DNA from: an uncultured Clostridium sp.
Lineage (GTDB): Bacteria > Bacillota_I > Bacilli_A > RF39 > UBA660
Assembly: GCA_946414595.1 (NCBI GenBank)
Contig: CAMKPE010000007.1
Span: 1-64,000 of the forward strand
Reading direction: 5' to 3'
Length of the DNA: 64,000 bases
Shown: piece after piece, positions 53,574 to 61,200 of the stretch
Position numbering within the stretch: position 1 is the first letter of the stretch
Layout: the number at the start of each line of letters is the position of its first letter
The notes under the pieces: generated by a model
The model's input: the letters and a program-made list of their open reading frames with translations, nothing else
What the model was told of the DNA's origin: nothing
Databases searched by the model: none
Made by a program: the position numbers and the translations under genes

Positions 53574-53717
53574 ATGAGTAAATATGTTAATTATTACATT
53601 TACATATTTAAACAAAAATACATCTTTATTAAAGATGTATTGTGTTGCTGCGGCCTAATGATGTCTTCATGCTGTGAAATGTTAAATAATGGAAATAAGA
53701 ACGTTCAAACTGTGTAA
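53574..53717 (+). CDS. Cysteine-rich leader peptide 1 (47 aa)
   Basis: This is an untracked ORF with a GAGGA RBS 6 nt upstream. The product has three consecutive Cys (residues 24-26, codons TGT TGC TGC at 53643-53651) and two more (residues 33-34). It ends N-K-N-V-Q-T-V. Its stop codon (53715-53717) lies in the apical loop of an intrinsic terminator. Such runs are typical of attenuator leaders, in which ribosome progress reports the charging of one tRNA, here Cys-tRNA. The downstream gene encodes a cysteine-degrading enzyme family. It shares layout and ending with leader 2 at 56617. Confidence 0.85.
   Translation: MSKYVNYYIYIFKQKYIFIKDVLCCCGLMMSSCCEMLNNGNKNVQTV
53617..53641 (+). promoter_or_regulatory. 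11-bp hairpin just before the Cys codons of leader 1
   Basis: A perfect 11-bp stem (53617-53627 with 53631-53641) and a 3-nt ATT loop inside the leader ORF, ending 1 nt before the first Cys codon. It is a candidate RNA polymerase pause site, which would synchronise the ribosome with the polymerase. Confidence 0.7.
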
Positions 53718-53735
53718 GTTTGTGCGTTCTTTTTT
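53697..53735 (+). terminator. Leader 1 attenuator terminator
   Basis: The outer 7-bp stem AAGAACG/CGTTCTT and inner 5-bp stem CAAAC/GTTTG are separated by a 2x2 internal loop, with a 7-nt apical loop containing the leader stop and then six Ts. A ribosome at the stop codon would cover the 5' arm and prevent folding. Confidence 0.85.
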
Positions 53736-53752
53736 ATTAGTGAGGTGAGAAT

Positions 53753-55036
53753 ATGAAAAAAGAAAAAGATGCACTTAAAATTGACTCAATCAACAACTTA
53801 TTAAAAAGAGAACTTATATGTTCAATGGGATGTACTGAACCATCTGCTATAGCATTTGCTGTTAGCTATGCCAAAGAGCAAGTGCCGAGTAATGAGGAAG
53901 TAAGAAAGATTAATTTTAGAGCAAGCTCAAATATTTTGAAGAACGCTTTATGCGTTAACTTGCCAAATACTAATATCAGTGGTATTAAAACAATAATATT
54001 ATTAGGAATATTAAAATGCCAAAGCAAAGATAAACTAACAATACTAAATAATATTACTGAAGAAGATATTAAGAAAGTAGAGAAACTAGAAAAGAAGATA
54101 ACAATGAATATAGAACTTAAAGAACTTGTTGATCCTCTATATATTGAAGTAGAGTTATTAACAAAGAATCATAAAGTTCTAGTAATTGTTGAAAAACTAC
54201 ATGACCAAATTAAATCATGTTATGTAGATGATAAACTTGTATTTGATAGAAGTAAGGATACAGTTCATAAAGAAATATTAGATAACTTAAGTTTTGATGA
54301 CGTATATGATTTTGTAATTAATAAAAAGTATGATAAATCATTAATATCTAAAGTTAAGAAATATAATTATGATATCAGTGATTATGGAATGAAACATAAT
54401 GTTGGATTAAATATAGGTAGTTCAATAACAAGATTAAATATCTATAATGAACAATATCAAAGATTAATATCATTAACTGTATCAGGAATAGACTCAAGAA
54501 TGAGTGGAGTTGCTAAGAAAGTATATATAAATAGTGGTAGTGGTAACCAAGGAATAACTGCTACTGTACCGATTGTTGAGTTTGCAAAAGAAAACAATAT
54601 AGATGAAGAAAAAGAATTACAAGCTTTAACAATGAGTCACTTAATAACACTTTATATTAGATCTAAACAACACAAACTTTCATCAAGTTGTGGAATAATA
54701 TGTGCTTCAGCTGGAGTAGCTGCAGGTATAGCATTCCTTCTTGGCTGTAATAAGAAGCAAATAGAAGGTGCAATAAACAACTTGCTATGTTCAAACTTTG
54801 GAGTATTCTGTGATGGAGCTAAAATAACTTGTTCACTTAAATGTGCTTCAGCAGTATCAAGTGCAATAAACTCAGCACTTCTTGCTAAGAACAATACATT
54901 TATAAATCAAAGCTATGGAGTAATATCTCCATCAATAGAAAAAACACTAAATTCATTAAAAACTATTGAGAGTGAATTTACTGATAAACTTGATAAAATA
55001 ATTATGAATGAAGCAATAAAAAATAGAAGTGAATAA
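53753..55036 (+). CDS. cyuA: UPF0597/CyuA-type L-cysteine (or L-serine) desulfidase family enzyme
   Basis: This 427-aa protein has M-G-C-T-E-P-S-A-I-A-F-A near residue 25, the glycine-rich S-G-S-G-N-Q-G-I-T-A-T near residue 262, S-S-C-G-I-I-C-A-S-A near residue 305, and C-D-G-A-K-I-T-C near residue 352. These are hallmarks of UPF0597. The archaeal member is an Fe-S L-cysteine desulfidase giving pyruvate, ammonia and sulfide; bacterial members (CyuA) act in cysteine use. The RBS GAGGTGAG lies just after the attenuator. Control by the Cys leader supports cysteine as substrate. Confidence 0.85.
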   Translation: MKKEKDALKIDSINNLLKRELICSMGCTEPSAIAFAVSYAKEQVPSNEEVRKINFRASSNILKNALCVNLPNTNISGIKTIILLGILKCQSKDKLTILNNITEEDIKKVEKLEKKITMNIELKELVDPLYIEVELLTKNHKVLVIVEKLHDQIKSCYVDDKLVFDRSKDTVHKEILDNLSFDDVYDFVINKKYDKSLISKVKKYNYDISDYGMKHNVGLNIGSSITRLNIYNEQYQRLISLTVSGIDSRMSGVAKKVYINSGSGNQGITATVPIVEFAKENNIDEEKELQALTMSHLITLYIRSKQHKLSSSCGIICASAGVAAGIAFLLGCNKKQIEGAINNLLCSNFGVFCDGAKITCSLKCASAVSSAINSALLAKNNTFINQSYGVISPSIEKTLNSLKTIESEFTDKLDKIIMNEAIKNRSE

Positions 55037-55048
55037 AATATACTAGTA

Positions 55049-55077
55049 TTGAATTATTAAAAAAATAGTAGTATAAT
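55049..55077 (+). promoter_or_regulatory. Promoter of cysS
   Basis: TTGAAT at 55049-55054, a 17-nt spacer and TATAAT at 55072-55077. The 5' leader would be only about 18 nt, so there is no room for a T-box riboswitch. Confidence 0.75.
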
Positions 55078-55101
55078 CTAGACAAGTTAGGAGGGGATTA
55101 T

Positions 55102-56544
55102 ATGTCACTTAAAATATATAACGTTTTGGATGGAAAGAAAGAAGATTTCGTTCCTTTAGAAGAAGGAAAGGTAAAGATGTATGCTTGTGGTATCACAGTA
55201 TCAGGTGATGCTCATATTGGGCATGCATATCAAGCAGTAATCTTTGATACAATAAGAAAGTATCTAAGAGCAAGCGGTTATGATGTAACATATGTAAGAA
55301 ACTATACAGATGTTGATGATAAAATTATTATTAACTCTAGAAAAAAAGGAGTAGATCCTATTGAGTTTGCTGAACATTACATTGAAAAAACAAACAAAGA
55401 GATGGATGAATTAGGACTTGAACCTCCTACAATTCAATCAAGGGCTACTGAATGTATTCCTGATATGATTGATTTCATTTCTAAGTTAATAGATAAAGGT
55501 CATGCCTATGCTACACCTGAAGGAAATGTATACTTTAGGGTATCTTCATTCCCAGAATATGGTAAATTATCACATCAACAAATTGATGAAAATATGGTTG
55601 GTGTAAGAAAAGATATCGAACCTGGAAAAGAAGACGATAGAGACTTTGCTTTATGGAAAGCAGCAGGAAAAGATGAAATCTATTGGGAAAGCCCATGGGG
55701 AAAAGGAAGACCAGGATGGCATATTGAATGTTCTACAATGAGTATGAAATATCTTGGAGAAACATTAGATATCCATGGTGGTGGAAAAGATTTAAGATTC
55801 CCACACCATGAAAATGAAGTTGCTCAATCAGAATCATTAACAGGAAAATTATTCTCAAGATTCTGGATGCACAACGGTCTTGTTAAAATAAATGGACAAA
55901 AGATGAGTAAATCATTAGGAAATGGTATCTTACTTGAAGACTTATTAAAACAATACAATCCAGATGTAATTAAAATGACAATGTTATTAAATAACTATAA
56001 GTCAGATTTAAATGTAGTAGATGGATTATTTGAAAACTCTGAAGAGCAAATTTATATGTTCTATAAATTAATGCTTTTAGTAGATAAAATAAAAGGTGAT
56101 TTAACTCCTGATAAAGAATCAGAAGAGTATAAAGAAGTACATGATAACTTTGTAGAAGCAATGGATAATGACTTCAATACATCAGCTGCAATATCTCATT
56201 TATTTACTTATGCAACTCAAATTAATAAAGCTGTTAATAGTAAAAACTATCAAAGAGCAGTTAACTATGTTGGAGGTATTGTAGATAACTATGAAATTTT
56301 AGGATTATTCCAACAAGAACCTAAACAAGTAGTAGATCAAATCAAAAATAAATACTTAAGTGCAATAGATTTAAGTATAGAAGAGATCAATAAATTAATT
56401 GAAGAAAGAATTCAATACAAATATCAAAAGAATTATGAAGAAGCAGATAGAATTAGAAACATCTTAGTTGAAAAAGGAATTGTTATTAATGATAGAGGTC
56501 AAGAAGTTGACTGGGATATTAACTTAGGAGTTTTAAAAAAATAG
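55102..56544 (+). CDS. cysS: Cysteinyl-tRNA synthetase
   Basis: This 480-aa protein is a class I synthetase with A-C-G-I-T-V near residue 28, the HIGH motif in G-D-A-H-I-G-H near residue 37, and the zinc-binding set W-H-I-E-C-S and P-H-H-E-N-E-V-A. KMSKS is in G-Q-K-M-S-K-S-L-G near residue 270, and the DALR-type helical domain follows. It charges tRNA-Cys, so its activity feeds directly into what the two leaders would sense. Strong RBS GGAGGGG. The rel leader promoter begins 12 nt after its stop. Confidence 0.97.
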   Translation: MSLKIYNVLDGKKEDFVPLEEGKVKMYACGITVSGDAHIGHAYQAVIFDTIRKYLRASGYDVTYVRNYTDVDDKIIINSRKKGVDPIEFAEHYIEKTNKEMDELGLEPPTIQSRATECIPDMIDFISKLIDKGHAYATPEGNVYFRVSSFPEYGKLSHQQIDENMVGVRKDIEPGKEDDRDFALWKAAGKDEIYWESPWGKGRPGWHIECSTMSMKYLGETLDIHGGGKDLRFPHHENEVAQSESLTGKLFSRFWMHNGLVKINGQKMSKSLGNGILLEDLLKQYNPDVIKMTMLLNNYKSDLNVVDGLFENSEEQIYMFYKLMLLVDKIKGDLTPDKESEEYKEVHDNFVEAMDNDFNTSAAISHLFTYATQINKAVNSKNYQRAVNYVGGIVDNYEILGLFQQEPKQVVDQIKNKYLSAIDLSIEEINKLIEERIQYKYQKNYEEADRIRNILVEKGIVINDRGQEVDWDINLGVLKK

Positions 56545-56556
56545 TATATTAATGTG

Positions 56557-56585
56557 TTGACTTTAATATTTTAAAGTAGTACTAT
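56557..56585 (+). promoter_or_regulatory. Promoter of leader 2 and rel
   Basis: TTGACT at 56557-56562, a 17-nt spacer and TACTAT at 56580-56585. The sequence that follows is similar but not identical to the block shared by the tRNA-Cys and leader 1 promoters. Confidence 0.78.
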
Positions 56586-56616
56586 TGATATAACTTATTT
56601 ATGCGAGGTGAGTTTT

Positions 56617-56751
56617 ATGACTTACATTATTGAAAGAAAATGGCATAATTTCTATTATTTTACAAAGGATATTTTGTGCTGTAAAAAATTTTCACGCATA
56701 AAAAAAGTTTTATGTTGCTGTGTTATGAATAAGAACGCTCAAACCATGTAA
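56617..56751 (+). CDS. Cysteine-rich leader peptide 2 (44 aa)
   Basis: This is an untracked ORF with a GAGGTGAG RBS. Two consecutive Cys lie at residues 21-22 (56677-56682) and three at 33-35 (56713-56721). It ends N-K-N-A-Q-T-M. The stop codon (56749-56751) is again in the apical loop of the terminator. The order of the CC and CCC runs is the reverse of leader 1, yet I/V-L-C-C contexts and the ending are shared. It lies upstream of the Rel homologue gene, so expression of that gene is predicted to depend on Cys-tRNA supply. Confidence 0.85.
   Translation: MTYIIERKWHNFYYFTKDILCCKKFSRIKKVLCCCVMNKNAQTM
56697..56714 (+). promoter_or_regulatory. 7-bp hairpin at the CCC run of leader 2
   Basis: CATAAAA/TTTTATG stem (56697-56703 with 56708-56714) with an AAAG loop. 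Its 3' arm reaches the first codon of the Cys triplet. It has the same relative place as the 11-bp hairpin of leader 1. Confidence 0.55.
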
Positions 56752-56769
56752 AGGTTTGTGCGTTTTTTT
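56731..56769 (+). terminator. Leader 2 attenuator terminator
   Basis: The outer stem AAGAACG pairs with CGTTTTT (one G-T wobble). The inner 6-bp stem is CAAACC/GGTTTG, with a 2x2 internal loop and a 7-nt apical loop holding the stop codon. The T run continues to 56769. The architecture equals leader 1, including compensated changes in the inner stem. Confidence 0.83.
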
Positions 56770-56786
56770 GTTGGTGAGGTGATAAT

Positions 56787-58238
56787 ATGACAAGTGCAAC
56801 TTTAGAACAATTAATTTCGATGGTAAGTGAATACCTATCAAATGAGGAAGTTGAAAGGATTAAGAGGGCATATACGTTTGCTAAAGATATGCATGAGGGG
56901 CAATTAAGGCAAAATGGAGAGCCGTATATTGTTCATCCGACTACAGTTGCTTGTATATTAGCAGAAATGCACGCTGATACAAATACGATATGTGCAGGAC
57001 TTTTGCATGACACTTTAGAAGATACAAAAACAACGAAGGAAGATATTGCGCATTATTTTAATCAAGATGTAGCAAATCTAGTAGATGGAGTTACAAAGCT
57101 TGCTAAAATGAACTTTTCATCTAAACAGGATCAAAATGTCGCCAATACAAGAAAAATAATAACTGGAATAACACAGGATGTACGAATAATAATAATTAAA
57201 CTTGCAGATAGACTTCATAACATGAGAACATTACAATTTAAATCAGAATTTAAACAAAAAGAAAATGCTATCGAAACACTTGAAATATTTGCACCACTTG
57301 CATATTACATAGGAGCATATAGAATAAAATCAGAATTAGAAGACTTATCACTTAAATACTTAATGCCAACTAAGTATAAAATGATTGAAGAAAAAAAGCA
57401 TTACGTTGAAGCAGAAAGCGGTGCTATGCTTAAAGAAATGCTTTATAAAATACAAAGATTATTAAGTGATAAAGAAATACCTAATGAAATAAAAGTTAGA
57501 ACAAAGAATATTTATGGTATTTATAAAAGATTAAGTGAAGGACAAAAATTATCTGATATACATGACTTGTTAGCACTTAAAATAATGGTTGATGAAGTAG
57601 ATAATTGTTATAGAGCTTTAGGTGCTATTCATAAAGAATATCATCCATTAAATGATAAATTTAAGGATTATATTTGTAATCCTAAAACAAATATGTATAG
57701 AAGCTTACATACAACTGTTTTTGGACCTGATGATAAATTAGTTCAAACACAAATAAGAACATTTGATATGGACAAGATTGCATCATTTGGATTAACTGCT
57801 TATTGGGATTTATTAAAAGGTGATGCAAGACGTGTAATGCAAGAAGATTTAAGAGATAAATATCAATTTTTCCAATCTTTAATGGAGATAAATTCTATGT
57901 TTGGAGATAATCAAGAATTTGTTACTCAAGTAAAGAATGAATTATTTTCTGATAAAGTATATGTTTATACTTCTAAGGGAGACATAATAGAATTACCAAA
58001 AGGAGCGACAATAATAGACTTTGCCTATAAAATACATACTGATATAGGTAATACAATGACTGGAGCTTATGTTAATGATGAAATGGTTCCAGTAGATTAT
58101 GAGTTAAAAAACAAGGATAGGGTAAGAGTAATAACTGATAGCTTCTCCTTTGGACCAAGAGAAGATTGGATGGAAAAAGCCCATACTTCTGTAGCAAAAA
58201 GGAAAATTAAAGAATTTTTAAAAGAAACTAGGAACTAG
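56787..58238 (+). CDS. rel: Truncated Rel/SpoT homologue, synthetase site altered
   Basis: This 483-aa protein has an N-terminal HD hydrolase with intact motifs: G-E-P-Y-I-V-H-P-T, L-L-H-D-T-L-E-D-T and I-K-L-A-D-R-L-H-N-M. The synthetase domain keeps F-K-D-Y-I and S-L-H-T-T-V. It has N-M-Y-R (302-305) where N-G-Y-Q is usual, and Q320 in Q-T-Q-I-R-T where the catalytic Glu of E-V-Q-I-R-T is expected. A TGS domain follows (about 390-450), then the protein stops. The usual helical, zinc-finger and ACT domains (about 250 aa) are absent. Prediction: a (p)ppGpp hydrolase without synthetase and without ribosome sensing. Confidence 0.88.
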   Translation: MTSATLEQLISMVSEYLSNEEVERIKRAYTFAKDMHEGQLRQNGEPYIVHPTTVACILAEMHADTNTICAGLLHDTLEDTKTTKEDIAHYFNQDVANLVDGVTKLAKMNFSSKQDQNVANTRKIITGITQDVRIIIIKLADRLHNMRTLQFKSEFKQKENAIETLEIFAPLAYYIGAYRIKSELEDLSLKYLMPTKYKMIEEKKHYVEAESGAMLKEMLYKIQRLLSDKEIPNEIKVRTKNIYGIYKRLSEGQKLSDIHDLLALKIMVDEVDNCYRALGAIHKEYHPLNDKFKDYICNPKTNMYRSLHTTVFGPDDKLVQTQIRTFDMDKIASFGLTAYWDLLKGDARRVMQEDLRDKYQFFQSLMEINSMFGDNQEFVTQVKNELFSDKVYVYTSKGDIIELPKGATIIDFAYKIHTDIGNTMTGAYVNDEMVPVDYELKNKDRVRVITDSFSFGPREDWMEKAHTSVAKRKIKEFLKETRN

Positions 58239-58246
58239 TTTCTTTT
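58221..58246. terminator. Intrinsic terminator of rel
   Basis: An 8-bp stem GAAACTAG/CTAGTTTC with a 3-nt GAA loop and T run. The rel stop codon lies in the stem. Confidence 0.85.
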
Positions 58247-58251
58247 ATTTT

Positions 58252-61200
58252 TTAAATATGTGGTTTTTGTTCTTCTTCTTCGTTTCTAGATTTATCAAGT
58301 TTTAATAGGTATTCTTTTAATTTTGCGTACATTTTAGCAAATCCAGAAGCACTCATATTTCTTGATACAAATTCATCATGTGGATAAGTATCGTTTCCTG
58401 CAAGATGGTTTTCACCAAAGTCCCATAAACTATATCTTTGAACAAATAAATCAAAAGCAGCAGAATCAATTACTTCTTGTTTTGTGTCTTCTTGATATTT
58501 TCCTTTAGCTATTTCGTAACATTCATCAGCAACAGCTACAAAACTTCTTGCAGCATCTTCAAATGATCCACCATTTTGTAGAATCCAGTTTTCAACACCA
58601 ACACCACCTAAACCTCCTTGAGGAACATCACCTCTATTAGGTTTATATGCTTTAGCATCTTTTAAAACGCTTTTAGCAATTAAGATGTTTGCTACAACTA
58701 ATTTATATTTTTCTGGATCTTGTTTTTTTATTACTGCTAATCTTTCTTTTAATGCCATATCAGTAGAGTAACTAACTTTATCTGTCTTAGTTATAAATGT
58801 AACGTCTAGATCAATTACAATACCATTTCCAATATCAACACCTTTGAATCTCCAATCTCCAAATTTACCGATTGTCTCTTTTTCTTTTATTGATACTAGA
58901 TGTTTTATAATTGTTTCTTTTAATAATCTTAATTTTTCATCATTTGCCATGATTTCTCTATCGACTCTCATCATAAAGTCAAAGTCACCATCATGTGGTT
59001 TATTAGTTCCTCTTCCTGTTGATCCAGTATCTATTAATTCAACTGATCCAGGTGTTAACTCACCATCAATTTCAGTTTTAAGAGTAAGACCAAGTTCATC
59101 TAAAGCAGCTTTTACAGCTTTCATTAATTGATTACGTTTTTCTTGAACTTCTTTTTCATTGTTTTTTAATTGTCCTACCATTGCAAGTACGTCTTCGGAT
59201 TCAAGGTTAGGTGAGAATTTATATTCTTCTTGTTCATAGTAAGACATACCAGCCATCTTAGACCTTAACTCATCATAATCTTTTGGACTAAATAATAACT
59301 TACCTGATTTATCCACAACAGGAATATAGAATCCATTCATAGCAATTTCAATACCAATTCTTGGATCATAAGTTTCTACAACTATATAATCTATATCAGT
59401 GGATGCAAATCCAGTTCTAATACCATAGTGACCAGTTCCCCATACACCAGTATGGAATAATTCATATCTTGATAAGTCTCTTTTTTCATCAGTCATTCCT
59501 TCATGAGTTCTTGTAGTAGAAAATCTACCATTGTTTTTAAGTACTATATAAATAGGACCATAACTATGAGCAGCAGTACCTGAAATAGCATCTCTAAATG
59601 ATGTAGGATTTTCTTTTTCAACAACTGATAAATCTGTATCAAGTGGAGTAGCGTCACTTCCCATTTCAGCTCCTAAGAATTCTCTTGCACAAATACCCCT
59701 TTGTAACATACTACCTAAATATTTAATTTTTCCAATACCTTTAATAATATCTCCTTTTTTTGGTATATATTTGGATGTAGCGCTTTCTCTGTTTCTTTTA
59801 TCTGCTTCTTCAACTTTTGTTTTCATATAAGCCTTAGCTTGACTAACAGTTTCAATTCCAGAATATCCACAGAACATACTTACAACACGATCACCAAGAT
59901 TATAATCCATGCTTCCATCAGGAGATAATATTTGCTTCATCATAGTAATAGTTTCAATAACATTATCACTCTTACTTATTTTTTTACCTTCAAGTTTTCC
60001 TTTCATACTCTTTTGATATAGAGTAAATAGATGATTAGCAAAATTATATAATTCATTCTTATCTTCATCACTTAATTCTTCGTATTTAACTTCACCACGC
60101 ATAATAGCTTCATATAATCTATTACCTGTTTCAATATTATTTAGATATGCTTTCATAGTTCTATTATTTGATCCTAAATTAATCTTAATTAAATCAGAGA
60201 ATACAATAAACTTTTTAGCTCTAGTTGATGCATTTTTTAGAGTAGGAGATATAGTTGATTCATCACCAAAATCAAATCCAGTAAATTCAGGATGTAATAT
60301 TTCAAATGCTGCAAAAATTTTACCTATAGTAGGGATATTATTTTCAACAAATACTTTTTCAATTTCAACAACATCTCTTAATGGATCATCAGATTCCATA
60401 ATTTGATCTGCAAGAGTAACTCTAAATGCATGCATTTCGTGTGAATTAGATAAACTTAATCTACTATATACTTTTCCATATAACGCTAGTTTTTCATAAT
60501 CTAGATTATCTCTATGCTTCATTACATAATCTATAAATATTTTTTCTAAATCAACATCTTTAATTTCACAGAAACTTTTAATAATCTTTAAATAATTTAT
60601 ATTGTTTTCTAAAATATTATCGTTATCAAATACATCTAATAACCATAAATATTTTGTTGGAAATCCAAATACAATATTAGTATTTTTAAAATAATTTAAT
60701 AAATCCGGATTATCTCTAAAGTCTGAATAACTAAACTCACGATTATAATATTTTTGGCGTATTTCTTCTGGAGTATCTTCACCTAAGAACATAGATTGAT
60801 GACTATTTTTGAAGTGTGTTGGAATAGAATCATCATAACTCATTTTTCCTTCTTTTATAGCATTATATATCTGTTTATCTGTAAATTCCATAAAAGACTC
60901 TTTATCTTTAACTTCATATGCATTAAATGATGTTAAATCTATAATCTCTGCTAATTGTTCAATATATTTTCCATAAAGAAGCATAAAGTCAAACGCGTCA
61001 TCCCCAAAGTGTTCTTTAACTTTAGACATAAAGCTTTTTGGATAACCAACAGAATTTCTTATTCTCAAATATTTAAATGCCATTTCTACATTTACTTTTT
61101 TCAAATACTCAATATATTCAGGGTGTTCTAGTATTGTTTGTACATCAAGAGTTCTACTATAATATGCTTCTTTTAATTCATCAGGAGCATCAGGACTTAA

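Noticed and set aside
53640-53735. Classical antiterminator in leader 1
   Set aside because: I looked for a segment between the Cys codons and the terminator complementary to its 5' arm and found nothing longer than 4-5 bp. The ribosome-covers-terminator model is simpler. A folding calculation of 53556-53740 would decide; a stable alternative pairing with the AAGAACG arm would revive it.
55037-55101. T-box riboswitch upstream of cysS
   Set aside because: The promoter leaves only about 18 nt of leader, and no T-box core is present.
56787-58238. Frameshift as cause of the short Rel protein
   Set aside because: The gene ends with a clean stop inside a strong terminator and is followed by a convergent gene. 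No remnant of the zinc-finger or ACT domains is visible after it.
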